A stretch of DNA of 64,000 nt from Motiliproteus coralliicola (GTDB lineage: Bacteria > Pseudomonadota > Gammaproteobacteria > Pseudomonadales > Balneatricaceae). The DNA lies in assembly GCF_003345655.1 (NCBI RefSeq), contig NZ_QQOH01000001.1, forward strand, positions 434,001-498,000, written 5' to 3'. The notes under the pieces were generated by a model. It was not told where the DNA came from, searched no databases, and saw only the letters and a program-made list of their open reading frames with translations. Position 1 is the stretch's first letter. Each line of letters starts with the position of its first letter. The position numbers and the translations under genes were made by a program. This document shows, in pieces, positions 44,346 to 55,092 of the stretch.

Positions 44346-45020
44346 TCACGGGTAAGTCCCTGGGCATACCTTGCTGACAATCCAATCACAAGCCTCCCCT
44401 AGGTGCGCAAAGGTTCTGGTCGCCTGCGCTAATTGGTGCTCGGGGGTGTAGCCATTTCTAACGGCCAGGCAGGGCAGGTTTGCAGCCCGGGCGGCTTGAA
44501 TGCCGGTGCGGGTGTCTTCCACGGCTATGCTGTCCATCGGGGTGAGGTCGAGTCGCTTCAGTGCTGCAAGGTAACAGTCAGGGTTCGGCTTGGCACGATC
44601 GATATCATCCCCGGTGATGAGGGTGTCGAACACGTCAGCGAAAGCGTGGGCATCAAGAACGCGATCTATCTCCCTGCGGCCGGAGGCGCTGACTAGTGCC
44701 AACGCCAGGCCCTGCTGCTTTAGCCGCACCAGCGTTTGTTGAGCGTAAGGCATCAACGGGGGAGAGGACTCTGACAATCGTGCATGTAGAATCGCGGCAC
44801 GCTGTTGCTGCAGCTCTTTGGCGGAGAGGTCTAATTGAAATCTGTCGATCAGCAGGCGCGTGCTTTGATGGCTGGGCACGCCCAGCAACAGCTGTTTATA
44901 GTCTTGTTCGCTGAATTCGATGGAATGGGTGCTAAGCAGCTGCTGCCAGACGCGGAAGTGTAGCGGCTCGGAATCGACCAGTGTGCCGTCGAAATCAAAC
45001 AGGACTGCATTGAGCGCCAT
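44346..45020 (-). CDS. HAD superfamily hydrolase (beta-phosphoglucomutase-like phosphatase)
   Basis: A 224-residue HAD subfamily IA protein. Motif I is FDFDGTLVDSEPLH (residues 8-21) with the nucleophile and acid/base Asp pair, motif II is in ALVSASGR, and motif IV is VEDTRTGIQAARAA. A helical cap follows motif I. The SEPLHF-type start and AKPNPDCYLAALKRL are shared by beta-phosphoglucomutase and sugar-phosphate phosphatases of the YfbT/YniC type, so a sugar phosphate is the likely substrate. It starts 4 bp after the SemiSWEET gene and is the last gene of the mgsA operon. Confidence 0.83.
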   Translation of the reverse strand: MALNAVLFDFDGTLVDSEPLHFRVWQQLLSTHSIEFSEQDYKQLLLGVPSHQSTRLLIDRFQLDLSAKELQQQRAAILHARLSESSPPLMPYAQQTLVRLKQQGLALALVSASGRREIDRVLDAHAFADVFDTLITGDDIDRAKPNPDCYLAALKRLDLTPMDSIAVEDTRTGIQAARAANLPCLAVRNGYTPEHQLAQATRTFAHLGEACDWIVSKVCPGTYP

Positions 45021-45024
45021 GGTA

Positions 45025-45318
45025 TTAGTCCGTGCGCTTCATATTGGATAGAGTGCGGCGTATCCGCTCCTTGAGGGTCAGGCCGAGCACCGACAGGGTT
45101 AGCACTAGGGTAACAGCATTGGCCAGTAATACCGGCATATCGCTCCGGGCAAAGCCGTAGATGACCCAGAGGCTGACGCCGAAGGTAAAGGTGACATACA
45201 TTCCCAAGGATATGCCCGAGGTCTCCCGGTTGCGCAAAATATGAATCACCTGAGGGATAAACGAAAGGGTTGTGCATAGTGCGGCTGCCATACCGATATA
45301 GTGGATCAGGTCATCCAT
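45025..45318 (-). CDS. SemiSWEET sugar transporter (PQ-loop protein)
   Basis: A 97-residue three-helix membrane protein of the MtN3/SWEET family. Bacterial SemiSWEETs work as dimers that pass sugars down a gradient. The hallmark Pro-Gln is in [11 protein letters not shown] (about residues 18-28), followed by [23 protein letters not shown] and a third helix ([20 protein letters not shown]). It overlaps mgsA by 8 bp and precedes the HAD gene by 4 bp, so all three are co-translated. Most SemiSWEETs are about 85-100 residues. The substrate is not readable from sequence. Confidence 0.88.
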   Translation of the reverse strand: MDDLIHYIGMAAALCTTLSFIPQVIHILRNRETSGISLGMYVTFTFGVSLWVIYGFARSDMPVLLANAVTLVLTLSVLGLTLKERIRRTLSNMKRTD

Positions 45319-45775
45319 TGCTGGTGCGTCGCTTTAGGTAGTTTTCATAATTTGGAACGCTTTGGTCGTAGCGGCTATCAATCAGGTTAGAGGAAAACAG
45401 GAAGTCTGCGGTTGCCAGGTTGCAGGCGACGGGGATGTTCCAGACGGCTGCGATGCGAAGCAGCGCCTTGACGTCGGGGTCGTGGGGTTGCTGTTCCAAT
45501 GGATCCCAGAAGAACACCAGTAGTTCGATCTTCCCCTCGGCAATCTTTGCACCCAGCTGCTGATCTCCTCCCATGGGGCCGCTGAGCAGTGCGTTAACCT
45601 CCAGTCCCAAGCGGTTTGAGAGTAGGGATCCGGTGGTGCCGGTGGCAAACAGCTGGTGTCGGGACAATGCATCCCGATGACGCTCGGCCCAGTTGAGCAG
45701 GCTCTCTTTCCGGTTGTCGTGGGCCACCAGTGCTATCGATTTACTGGCTGCCATGGTGCGGTTCAGCTGTTGCAT
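45311..45775 (-). CDS. mgsA: Methylglyoxal synthase
   Basis: A 154-residue enzyme that converts dihydroxyacetone phosphate to methylglyoxal and phosphate, an overflow bypass of lower glycolysis. [16 protein letters not shown] at the N-terminus, [14 protein letters not shown] with the catalytic Asp, and [20 protein letters not shown] with the phosphate-contacting His are all conserved. The start at 45775 matches the E. coli length. It is separated from eno by a terminator and heads a small operon with a SemiSWEET and a HAD phosphatase. Confidence 0.93.
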   Translation of the reverse strand: MQQLNRTMAASKSIALVAHDNRKESLLNWAERHRDALSRHQLFATGTTGSLLSNRLGLEVNALLSGPMGGDQQLGAKIAEGKIELLVFFWDPLEQQPHDPDVKALLRIAAVWNIPVACNLATADFLFSSNLIDSRYDQSVPNYENYLKRRTSNG

Positions 45776-45802
45776 CGGTTCGAGTCTCGAAAGTTGGGAT
45801 GT

Positions 45803-45839
45803 TTAAAAAGCCTGTGCCCTGGAGTGCCCGGGACACAGG
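45803..45839 (-). terminator. Rho-independent terminator after eno
   Basis: On the minus strand a stem made from CCTGTG-T-CCC and GGG-CACAGG (one-base bulge) is followed by CTTTTTAAA. It lies 41 bp beyond the eno stop and just before mgsA, so mgsA probably has its own promoter. Confidence 0.7.
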
Positions 45840-45879
45840 AAAGATCGGCGTACTGTTGCTCTTTTCATGGGGTTGTTGG

Positions 45880-47395
<1,516 letters not shown>

Positions 47396-47428
47396 GGTGT
47401 TTCTCTGTATCGATAGGTTGTTTCCGGG

Positions 47429-48877
47429 TTAGCGGATGTCCCGTCCGACGCGGACCACCTTCAGGGTATTGGTTCCCCCTAGGCAGTTCACATAGTCGCC
47501 CTTGGTGATAATCACCAGGTCGCCGTCCTCGATGACGCCTCGAGTCCTAAGTTCATCAATCGCCCGCTGATTAACCTCTTCGTGGGCGATTTCTTCGCTG
47601 TCGAAAGGCACTGTCTTGACCCCTCGGAACAGGGCTACTCGGTTTTGGGTGCGCGGGTGACGCGAAAAGGCATAGATCGGCTGGTCGGAACGGATCCGTG
47701 ACATCAGCAGCGGGGTGGCGCCGCTTTCGGTCATGCAGATGATCGCTTTCACGCCGGAAAGGTGGTTGGCGGTGTACATGGCAGCCAGGGCGATCGACTC
47801 GTCTATATGTCGGAACGACTCGCTTAGTCGGTGTTTGGAGGTGTGTGCCTGGGGGTGCTTTTCGGCGCCAAGAATAACCCGCGCCATCGCCTCAACGGTT
47901 TCGATGGGGTAGGCTCCGGCAGCGGTTTCTGCTGACAGCATCACCGCATCGGTGCCGTCCAGCACCGCATTGGCAACATCGAACACCTCGGCCCGGGTGG
48001 GCATCGGCTGGGTGATCATGGTCTCCATCATCTGGGTGGCGGTGATCACCACGCGGTTGAGGGAGCGGGCTCGGTCGATGATGTGCTTCTGCACGCCGAT
48101 CAGTTCGGCATCCCCGATCTCTACCCCCAGATCACCTCGGGCGACCATAACGCCGTCGGAGGCCTCGATAATGGTATCGAGTACCCTATCATCATTAACC
48201 GCCTCGGCCCGTTCGATCTTGGCGATCAGGCCGGCTTCGCCGCCGGCCTCACTCAACAGCTGGCGGGCCAGGTGCATGTCTTCGGCATCACGAGGGAAGG
48301 AGACGGCCAGGTAGTCGACCCCGATACGGGCGGCGGTCAGGATGTCCCGACGATCCTTGGCGGTCAGCGCCGCAGCAGACAGGCCACCGCCCTGGCGGTT
48401 GATCCCTTTGTTATTGGACAGGGGGCCGCCGGTCACTACGTTGCAGATCAGTCGGCTGGCCTCGATTCGTTGGACTTCCAGCACGATTCGGCCATCGTCC
48501 AACAGCAGGATGTCGCCGTTCTGACTGTCGGTGACCAGCTCCTTGTACTCGATTCCGACCTGGTTCGCATCACCGGCGTTTCGGTCCAGCTCGGCATCCA
48601 GGATGAAGGTCTGCCCCTTGGCGAGGTGGACCTTATCATCCCGAAAGCGAGCGATCCGGATTTTGGGGCCCTGTAGGTCCCCCAGTATGGCGACAAATCG
48701 GTTGAGCTTGCGGGCATATTCACGGACTAGATCCGCCCGCTGCTGGTGTTCTTTGGGGCTGCCGTGGGAAAAATTAAGTCGCACCACGTTAACGCCCGTC
48801 TGGATCAGTCGTTCGATCGCCTCAGGGGTATCGGTGGCAGGCCCCAGCGTGGCGACGATTTTGGTTCTGCGTTTCAT
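47429..48877 (-). CDS. pyk: Pyruvate kinase
   Basis: A 482-residue pyruvate kinase that makes pyruvate and ATP from [20 protein letters not shown] starts the barrel, the active-site signature is [16 protein letters not shown] with the catalytic Lys (near residue 220), and [12 protein letters not shown] and TQMMETMI follow. The C-terminal allosteric domain runs from about 355. It ends in [10 protein letters not shown] and begins 10 bp after the gap stop, so gap and pyk are co-transcribed. It works downstream of the ED split, which feeds glyceraldehyde-3-P into this lower pathway. Confidence 0.94.
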   Translation of the reverse strand: MKRRTKIVATLGPATDTPEAIERLIQTGVNVVRLNFSHGSPKEHQQRADLVREYARKLNRFVAILGDLQGPKIRIARFRDDKVHLAKGQTFILDAELDRNAGDANQVGIEYKELVTDSQNGDILLLDDGRIVLEVQRIEASRLICNVVTGGPLSNNKGINRQGGGLSAAALTAKDRRDILTAARIGVDYLAVSFPRDAEDMHLARQLLSEAGGEAGLIAKIERAEAVNDDRVLDTIIEASDGVMVARGDLGVEIGDAELIGVQKHIIDRARSLNRVVITATQMMETMITQPMPTRAEVFDVANAVLDGTDAVMLSAETAAGAYPIETVEAMARVILGAEKHPQAHTSKHRLSESFRHIDESIALAAMYTANHLSGVKAIICMTESGATPLLMSRIRSDQPIYAFSRHPRTQNRVALFRGVKTVPFDSEEIAHEEVNQRAIDELRTRGVIEDGDLVIITKGDYVNCLGGTNTLKVVRVGRDIR

Positions 48878-48887
48878 TGGTCGCCCC

Positions 48888-49904
48888 TTATTGGCCCGAA
48901 TCGGCCTTCATCAGTGCCAGTGTGTTGTCCAGCATACGATTCGAGAATCCCCACTCGTTGTCGTACCAGGCCATTACCTTGACCAAACGGCCGTTGACCC
49001 GAGTCTGGGTGGCGTCAAAGGTGGAGGAGGCCGGGTCCTGGTTGAAGTCGGCCGAAACCAACGGTAGTTCGTTGTACGCGAGGATGCCCTTTAGCCGGCC
49101 CAGTGCGGCTTCCTTGAGAATGGCGTTGACCTCGGCCGCTGTGGTGTCACGACTGGCGCTGAAGGTCAGGTCAACCAGGGAGACATTGATGGTGGGGACG
49201 CGGACGGCCATGCCGTCCAGGCGGCCGTTGAGCTCGGGAAGTACCAGTCCGACGGCGGCGGCGGCGCCGGTCTTAGTGGGAATCATCGATTGCGTCGCCG
49301 AGCGGGCGCGGTATAGATCGCTGTGATACACGTCGTTCAGGTTCTGGTCGTTGGTGTACGCGTGGATGGTGGTCATTAAGCCGTTTTCGATCCCTAGCGC
49401 ATCGTTCAGCGGCTTGGCCACGGGGGCTAGGCAGTTGGTTGTACAGGAGGCATTGGAGATGATCTGGTGCTCCGACGTTAGAACGTGCTGGTTGATGCCG
49501 TAGACGATGGTGGCATCCGCCCCGGCGGCAGGTGCCGAAATGATGACTTTGCGTGCCCCTGCTTCGATGTGCGCGGCTGCCTTATCCCGGCTGGTAAACA
49601 GGCCGGTGCATTCATAGACCACATCAATCCCTAGATCGGACCAGGGCAATTTCGAAGGATCGCGCTCGGAGAATGTACGAACTCGGTCGCCGTTGATGAT
49701 TAGGTCGTTATTGTCGACCTCGACAGTGCCAGCAAAGCGACCGTGGACGGTATCGAATTGGGTTAGGTGAGCATTGATGTTGGCGTCACCGAGATCGTTG
49801 ATGGCCACGATGGAAATCAGTTCTTTCTTATCGGACTGGTACAGTGCGCGCAGAACATTGCGACCGATGCGCCCGTAACCATTGATTGCGACGCGGATAG
49901 ACAT
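48888..49904 (-). CDS. gap: Glyceraldehyde-3-phosphate dehydrogenase, type I
   Basis: A 338-residue NAD-dependent GAPDH. The N-terminal Rossmann motif is [13 protein letters not shown], the active-site Cys154 is in [12 protein letters not shown], and the usual C-terminal [12 protein letters not shown] is present. It oxidises the glyceraldehyde-3-P produced by Eda. It is the first gene of the gap-pyk unit, divergent from hexR, with two HexR-like sites in the 327-bp region between them. In related bacteria the gap gene beside hexR belongs to the HexR regulon. Confidence 0.95.
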   Translation of the reverse strand: MSIRVAINGYGRIGRNVLRALYQSDKKELISIVAINDLGDANINAHLTQFDTVHGRFAGTVEVDNNDLIINGDRVRTFSERDPSKLPWSDLGIDVVYECTGLFTSRDKAAAHIEAGARKVIISAPAAGADATIVYGINQHVLTSEHQIISNASCTTNCLAPVAKPLNDALGIENGLMTTIHAYTNDQNLNDVYHSDLYRARSATQSMIPTKTGAAAAVGLVLPELNGRLDGMAVRVPTINVSLVDLTFSASRDTTAAEVNAILKEAALGRLKGILAYNELPLVSADFNQDPASSTFDATQTRVNGRLVKVMAWYDNEWGFSNRMLDNTLALMKADSGQ

Positions 49905-49993
49905 GAGCTCACCTCTCTAACGATCTTGTTGTAAAATTACGTATATTTATACCCTTTGGCTCAGTGTTTGTCGATGTAAATTTATTAAAATTA

Positions 49994-50008
49994 CGTAATT
50001 TAATTGAT
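49994..50008. promoter_or_regulatory. HexR-like operator near gap
   Basis: CGTAATTTAATTGAT shares an unbroken 11-base core (GTAATTTAATT) with the HexR palindrome. It lies about 90 bp upstream of the gap start. Confidence 0.55.
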
Positions 50009-50141
50009 CTTGAACTTAGCTGTTTGTGTGCAGAAAAGTTCTGATATCGACTAATTTGTTGAAATTGCAGATGATATGTAAGGAGAGGCTTTGGTGCGGG
50101 AGGTGTTGGGGTGATTGAGGGAGATTAAAATCTGACCAAGA

Positions 50142-50156
50142 TGTAACCCAATTACT
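50142..50156. promoter_or_regulatory. HexR-like operator near hexR
   Basis: TGTAACCCAATTACT keeps both outer half-sites (TGTAA and AATTAC) of the HexR palindrome, 11 of 15 matches with a changed centre. It lies 76 bp before the hexR start, a good place for autorepression. Confidence 0.5.
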
Positions 50157-50231
50157 TATTCGTCAGTATCTGTTATATAGTGGGTCAGGATTGCCGGGTA
50201 GGGTGCCGTAGCTAGGGGGAGAAGAGTAAGT

Positions 50232-51089
50232 ATGAGCAAGACCAATATGCTGAGTCGAATCAACGAAGAGCTGAATAGTCTGAACCGATCGGAGCGCAAG
50301 GTGGCCGAGGTGATTTTGGCGGATCCGCAGGCGGCGACTCGCTCATCCATCGCAGTGCTGGCGAAGGCGGCCGAGGTCAGCGAGCCGACCGTCAATCGCT
50401 TCTGCAAACGCTTTGATACCGCCGGCTTCCCCGATTTCAAAGTCACTCTGGCGCAGTCGCTGGCGGCCGGGGTGCCCTACGTCAATCGGCATGTGGAACC
50501 CGACGACACGGCGGAAAATTACACCCCGAAAATTATCGATGCCACTATTGCCGCGCTGGTTTACGCCAAGGAAAAACTCAGTCCGACGGTGGTCAATCTG
50601 GCGGTCGATCAGTTGATACAGGCCAAGCAGATCGTGTTTTACGGCTTGGGGGCTTCGGGCCCGGTGGCTCAGGATGCTCAGCACAAATTTTTCCGCTTCA
50701 ATATACCTGTTGCAGCCTACGACGATGTGCTGATGCAGCGGATGGTAGCGGCCTCGTGCAGTACCGGTGATGTGATCGTGATGATCTCCTATACCGGCCG
50801 CACCAAGGAGACCGTGGAGATTGCCCGGGTGGCCCGGGCTGCCGGCGTCACGGTTATCGGGATTACTGCTCCCGATTCGCCGCTGGCCGAGCACTGTTCG
50901 ATCCTGCTGGGGGTGGAAGCGCCGGAGGACACCGACGTCTATATGCCGATGAGCTCTCGCATCGTCCATCTGGCGGTGATCGACGTGCTGGCAACCGGAG
51001 TTACGTTACGCCGGGGCCCCGATTTCCATGCCCATCTAAAGAAGATCAAGGATAGCCTGAAGGATACCCGTTTTCTGCCTGAGGCGTAG
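50232..51089 (+). CDS. hexR: HexR transcriptional regulator (RpiR family)
   Basis: A 285-residue RpiR-type repressor with an N-terminal helix-turn-helix (about 1-75; [20 protein letters not shown]) and a C-terminal SIS sugar-phosphate-binding domain (about 125-260; [22 protein letters not shown] and [18 protein letters not shown]). Overall pattern and context (divergent from gap, near eno and pyk, ED genes elsewhere in the window) identify HexR, which binds KDPG and controls zwf, edd, eda and gap in gammaproteobacteria. The start has a GGGGGAGAAGAG ribosome region. A strong bidirectional terminator follows. Confidence 0.92.
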   Translation: MSKTNMLSRINEELNSLNRSERKVAEVILADPQAATRSSIAVLAKAAEVSEPTVNRFCKRFDTAGFPDFKVTLAQSLAAGVPYVNRHVEPDDTAENYTPKIIDATIAALVYAKEKLSPTVVNLAVDQLIQAKQIVFYGLGASGPVAQDAQHKFFRFNIPVAAYDDVLMQRMVAASCSTGDVIVMISYTGRTKETVEIARVARAAGVTVIGITAPDSPLAEHCSILLGVEAPEDTDVYMPMSSRIVHLAVIDVLATGVTLRRGPDFHAHLKKIKDSLKDTRFLPEA

Positions 51090-51173
51090 AGCTCTGCAGG
51101 CTCCAGTATAGGCTTACGCTCTCAACTGTTATTCGGTTAATAAGTATCCAGTGGTGGGAGAGGTCGGCATAAA

Positions 51174-51206
51174 AAAGCCCCCGCAGGTTAATCCTGCGGG
51201 GGCTTT
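51174..51206. terminator. Bidirectional terminator between hexR and acnB
   Basis: A perfect 14-bp stem, AAAGCCCCCGCAGG / CCTGCGGGGGCTTT, with a TTAAT loop and A/T runs on both sides. It can serve both convergent genes. Confidence 0.92.
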
Positions 51207-51246
51207 AGTTGTTTAGGAGGACAGGGTTGAAATCTGTCCTCAGAGC

Positions 51247-53844
51247 TTAGGCTTCAACCGTCGGGATAACGGTGGCGGCAGCTTTCTGGTAGCTCTCGAT
51301 CTCGTTGAAGTTCAGGTAGCGGTAGACATCGTCAGCCATGGTGTTGATGTCCTGCGCGTACTCCATGTACTCCTCGAAGGTCGGGATGCGACCCAGTGCG
51401 GCACCTACTGCTGCCAACTCGGCAGAGGACAAGTAGACGTCGGCGCCATCACCCAGACGGTTCGGGAAGTTACGGGTCGAGGTCGACATCACGGTGCTCT
51501 TGGCGGCAACGCGAGCCTGGTTACCCATACACAGGGAGCAGCCCGGCATTTCGGTACGCACACCGGCGCGGCCGTAAACGCCGTAGTAGCCTTCTTCGGT
51601 CAGTTGGAACTGGTCCATCTTGGTCGGAGGAGCCATCCACATACGGGTCGGCAACTGAGAACCTACCTTCTCCAGAACCTTACCAGCGGCACGGAAGTGG
51701 CCGATGTTGGTCATACAGGAACCGATGAAGACTTCGTCTATCTTGGTGCCTTGGACGTCAGCCAGGGTCTTAACGTCGTCAGGATCGTTCGGGCAAGCCA
51801 GCAGCGGCTCTTTGATGGTGGCCAGATCGATCTCGATAACAGAGGCGTATTCGGCGTCGGCGTCGGCTTCCATCAGTACCGGGTTGGCCAGCCACTCTTC
51901 CATCGCGGCAACACGACGGTTGATGGTGCGCTCGTCACCGTAGCCCTGAGATACCATCCACTTCAGCATCACGATGTTGGAGTTCAGGTACTCGCGGATC
52001 GGTGCTTCGTTCAGCTTGATGGAACAAGCTGCAGCGGAACGCTCGGCAGCGGAGTCTGACAGTTCGAACGCCTGCTCAACTTTCAGATCCGGCAGACCTT
52101 CGATCTCCAGGATACGACCGGAGAAGACATTCTTCTTGCCTTCTTTGGCAACGGTCAGCTCACCGCTCTGGATAGCGGCGTACGGGATGGCGTTAACCAG
52201 GTCGCGCAGGGTGATACCCGGCTGCATTTCGCCCTTGAAGCGAACCAGTACAGATTCGGGCATATCCAGCGGCATTACGCCGGTAGCAGCTGCGAAGGCA
52301 ACCAAACCGGAACCGGCCGGGAAGGAGATGCCGATCGGGAAGCGGGTGTGGGAGTCACCACCGGTACCGACAGTGTCAGGCAGCAGCATGCGGTTCAACC
52401 AGGAGTGGATAACACCGTCGCCCGGACGCAGGGAAACACCGCCGCGGTTCATGATGAAGTCCGGCAGGGTGTGGTGGGTGTTAACGTCAACCGGCTTCGG
52501 ATAAGCGGCAGTGTGACAGAAGGACTGCATGGTCAGGTCGGCGGAGAAGCCCAGGCAAGCCAGGTCTTTCAGCTCGTCACGGGTCATCGGCCCCGTGGTG
52601 TCCTGAGAACCCACGGTGGTCATCTTCGGCTCGCAGTAGGTGCCCGGACGGATACCTTCTACGCCACAGGCCTTACCGACCATCTTCTGTGCCAGGGAGT
52701 AGCCCTTGCCAGAATCGGCCGGGTTAACCGGCTGCTTGAACAGGTCGGTCGCTTCCAGGCCCAGAGCTTCACGGGCCTTGGCAGTCAGGCCGCGACCGAT
52801 GATCAGCGGGATACGGCCGCCGGCTTGGACTTCGTCGAACAGAACTGGAGTCTTCAGGGCGAACTCGGAAACAACTTCGCCGGACGCTGCGTTCTTAACA
52901 ACGCCTTCGTACGGGTAAACGTCGATGACGTCGCCCATGTTCATCTTGGTGACGTCCATCTCGATCGGCAGAGCACCGGCATCTTCCATGGTGTTGAAGA
53001 AGATCGGAGCGATCTTGCCGCCGAAGCAGTAGCCGCCAGCACGCTTGTTCGGGATGTTCGGGATGTCGTCACCCATGAACCAGAGTACGGAGTTGGTGGC
53101 AGACTTACGGGATGAACCGGTACCGACAACGTCGCCGACGTAGGCCAGCTGATGGCCTTTTTCCTGTAGTGCTTTGATCTGCTGGACCGGGCCAACTTTG
53201 CCGTTGTTATCCGGGTTGATGCCGTCGCGGGCGATTTTCAGCATCGCATTGGCGTGCAGCGGGATGTCAGGACGGGTGAAAGCATCCGGAGCCGGAGACA
53301 GGTCGTCGGTGTTGGTCTCACCGGTTACCTTGAAGACGGTCAGGGTGATTTTTTCGGCCAGAGCCGGCTTGGAGGTAAACCACTCGGCGTTGGCCCAAGA
53401 TTCAACAACCTGCTTGGCGTAAGCATTGCCGGCGTTCATCTTGTCTTTAACGTCATGGAAAGCGTCGAACATCAGCAGGGTGTGGGACAGCGCTTTAGCG
53501 GCGGTTGGGGCCAGTGAATCATCGTCGAGGGCGTCAACCAGCGGAGCGATGTTGTAACCGCCCAGCATGGTGCCCAGTAGCTCAACGGCTTCAACGTTGG
53601 AGATCAGCGGAGACTGTGCTTCGCCTTTGGCAACGGCGGCCAGGAACCCCGCCTTCACGTAAGCGGCCTGGTCTACACCGGCCGGAACGCGGTTGGTCAG
53701 CAGATCGAGGATAAACTCTTCTTCGCCGGCGGGAGGGGTCTTCAACAGCTCAACCAGAGCGGCGGTCTGTTCGGCGTCAAGTGCCTTTGGGGGGACGCCT
53801 TCTTGAGCACGTTTTTCTACATGTTTGCGGTAAGCTTCAAGCAC
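51247..53844 (-). CDS. acnB: Aconitate hydratase B
   Basis: An 865-residue bifunctional aconitate hydratase/2-methylisocitrate dehydratase, the same length as E. coli AcnB. The N-terminal HEAT-like domain begins [15 protein letters not shown], followed by the swivel domain. The [4Fe-4S] ligands are in [11 protein letters not shown] and [13 protein letters not shown], and [20 protein letters not shown] is the catalytic-loop region. The frame is open to 53916, but the GTG at 53842-53844 with a GAGGG ribosome site aligns with the family start. It functions in the TCA cycle and stands alone, convergent with hexR. Confidence 0.94.
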   Translation of the reverse strand: MLEAYRKHVEKRAQEGVPPKALDAEQTAALVELLKTPPAGEEEFILDLLTNRVPAGVDQAAYVKAGFLAAVAKGEAQSPLISNVEAVELLGTMLGGYNIAPLVDALDDDSLAPTAAKALSHTLLMFDAFHDVKDKMNAGNAYAKQVVESWANAEWFTSKPALAEKITLTVFKVTGETNTDDLSPAPDAFTRPDIPLHANAMLKIARDGINPDNNGKVGPVQQIKALQEKGHQLAYVGDVVGTGSSRKSATNSVLWFMGDDIPNIPNKRAGGYCFGGKIAPIFFNTMEDAGALPIEMDVTKMNMGDVIDVYPYEGVVKNAASGEVVSEFALKTPVLFDEVQAGGRIPLIIGRGLTAKAREALGLEATDLFKQPVNPADSGKGYSLAQKMVGKACGVEGIRPGTYCEPKMTTVGSQDTTGPMTRDELKDLACLGFSADLTMQSFCHTAAYPKPVDVNTHHTLPDFIMNRGGVSLRPGDGVIHSWLNRMLLPDTVGTGGDSHTRFPIGISFPAGSGLVAFAAATGVMPLDMPESVLVRFKGEMQPGITLRDLVNAIPYAAIQSGELTVAKEGKKNVFSGRILEIEGLPDLKVEQAFELSDSAAERSAAACSIKLNEAPIREYLNSNIVMLKWMVSQGYGDERTINRRVAAMEEWLANPVLMEADADAEYASVIEIDLATIKEPLLACPNDPDDVKTLADVQGTKIDEVFIGSCMTNIGHFRAAGKVLEKVGSQLPTRMWMAPPTKMDQFQLTEEGYYGVYGRAGVRTEMPGCSLCMGNQARVAAKSTVMSTSTRNFPNRLGDGADVYLSSAELAAVGAALGRIPTFEEYMEYAQDINTMADDVYRYLNFNEIESYQKAAATVIPTVEA

Positions 53845-54263
53845 GATATGACCCTCGTTATAAGACAGAACCTCTGGACAGGCTAGACCCTGAACGAGTC
53901 CTGTTATGATCATCAATTACTGATTTTGCGACGCTATATTCTATCGGAAAATGGGTTTTCTGTTAAGTATTGTCGACAATGCCAGGGCTTAGGCTTTACG
54001 AGCGGATAGGGTCTAACTTGCTGTTTTTATACTACTATTTTTCAAATCCATGGTGGTGATAGGGTTCGGTTATGTAGGTAAAAAAACAACCGAAGGGCTG
54101 CAATCGTCATCGAGATTCAGGCCTCTATCGTGTCTTAAACGGCAATTTTTGTAGTCGAATAACATACCGCCGAGCCTGTTGAGAGGCGGTTTACCTAACT
54201 TTGCACAGGATTAACCCGACTTTACATTGGACTGTTTCATACTGGCGACCACACCATAGCTAA
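53845..54263. other. Intergenic region upstream of acnB
   Basis: About 420 bp, AT-richer than coding DNA, holding the acnB promoter on the minus strand and ending in the CTAA target duplication of the MITE. No gene is visible. Confidence 0.4.
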
Positions 54264-54532
54264 GGAACCTGCGAACAAGTCCCTGCGGCTTCTACAAGCG
54301 CCTGAAGCGCACAGTTTCGTCATTGCGATCTTTGCTAAGGACTAAGGCCATTAGCTGCCGCTTACGCCTGGAACTTGTGCACTTCAGGCCTTGCCCTGTT
54401 TTTGATTAAGGAGGGATTTCAGCTTGATACGCACTCTGCGTTGCAGCTTTTCGCAAGGTCTAGACTTGCTTCAAAACTGCGCCTGGATTGCGAACCAAGC
54501 TGGAAGCTAGCAAGGGCTTGTTCGTAGCTTCC
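54264..54532. mobile_element. IS5-like MITE (non-autonomous, 269 bp) with CTAA target duplication
   Basis: The left end GGAACCTGCGAACAAG (54264-54279) and the inverted right end GGAAGCTACGAACAAG (complement of 54517-54532) match at 14 of 16 positions. Both closely resemble the known IS5 terminal repeat GGAAGGTGCGAACAAG. The tetranucleotide CTAA flanks both sides (54260-54263 and 54533-54536), the target duplication IS5 elements make. There is no room for a transposase, so this is a miniature element that must be moved in trans. It ends 18 bp before the start of the DUF4405 gene and could affect that promoter. Confidence 0.85.
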
Positions 54533-54550
54533 CTAACCCGGAGAAGGGAG

Positions 54551-55051
54551 ATGAAACTTCAAACCAGGGAGTGGTCGACTCCACTTATTATCGGTAGTTC
54601 ACTCATTGTTTCAGTGACCGGCATAATGCTCTTTTTCCACTTGGCGGAAGGGTTGATCATGGCTGCCCATGAATGGATCGGGATCGCTTTTGTCGCGATT
54701 GTCGGGTTGCATGTTCTAAATCACTGGAGGCCCTTTAAGGGTTATTTCTACCGTAAGCGAGCGCTGAACCTAATACTCGGTACGTTTGTCATTGCGGCTG
54801 CGTTTGTCTTTTCTGCCGACAGTGGTCCTCATCCACTTGAGCGGGTTGCCAGACAGATCGAGCAAAGCTCTGTCAGCGCGGTCGCTACCCTCCAGCAACG
54901 ACCTGTGGGCGAGCTTCGGGTTGCCCTCGAATCGGAAGGTCTGATACTCAATGGCAATGAGCAGACTTTGGCGCAGCTTGCCCAGGACAATGGTGTCCAT
55001 CTGTTTCGACTGATTGAGCTACTGTTTGAGCAACAAGCCAGCGGCTCTTAA
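54551..55051 (+). CDS. DUF4405 domain-containing membrane protein
   Basis: A 166-residue protein with three hydrophobic helices in its first 90 residues and histidines typical of small cytochrome b561-like domains: FHLAEGLIMAAHEWIG and VGLHVLNHW. The C-terminal 70 residues look soluble and end in FRLIELLFEQQ. DUF4405 proteins are linked to flavinylated electron-transfer systems and probably bind heme b. ATG 54551 follows a GAAGGGAG ribosome site; the longer frame from 54488 runs into the MITE and is rejected. No flavinylated partner gene is adjacent. The gene is convergent with the GGDEF-EAL gene. Confidence 0.75.
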   Translation: MKLQTREWSTPLIIGSSLIVSVTGIMLFFHLAEGLIMAAHEWIGIAFVAIVGLHVLNHWRPFKGYFYRKRALNLILGTFVIAAAFVFSADSGPHPLERVARQIEQSSVSAVATLQQRPVGELRVALESEGLILNGNEQTLAQLAQDNGVHLFRLIELLFEQQASGS

Positions 55052-55092
55052 TCGCTGATTGATCCTGGCGCTCAGCTGTTTGTCTGGCGCCA

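Larger units (their letters stand above)
49905..50231. promoter_or_regulatory. Divergent gap/hexR promoter region
   Basis: A 327-bp AT-rich gap between divergent genes with HexR-like sites at 49994-50008 and 50142-50156. The arrangement suits joint control of gap and autoregulation of hexR. No gene is visible. Confidence 0.6.

Noticed and set aside
49930-49941. TGTAAAATTACG as a further HexR site near gap
   Set aside because: The two half-sites are closer together than in the HexR palindrome, so spacing is wrong; better sites lie nearby.
53845-53916. Upstream ATG start of acnB at 53916
   Set aside because: It adds 24 residues absent from AcnB proteins; the GTG at 53842-53844 has a ribosome site and gives the exact family length.
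54488-54550. A longer N-terminus for the DUF4405 protein
   Set aside because: The extra codons lie mostly within the MITE end; ATG 54551 has a strong ribosome site and a normal N-terminus.
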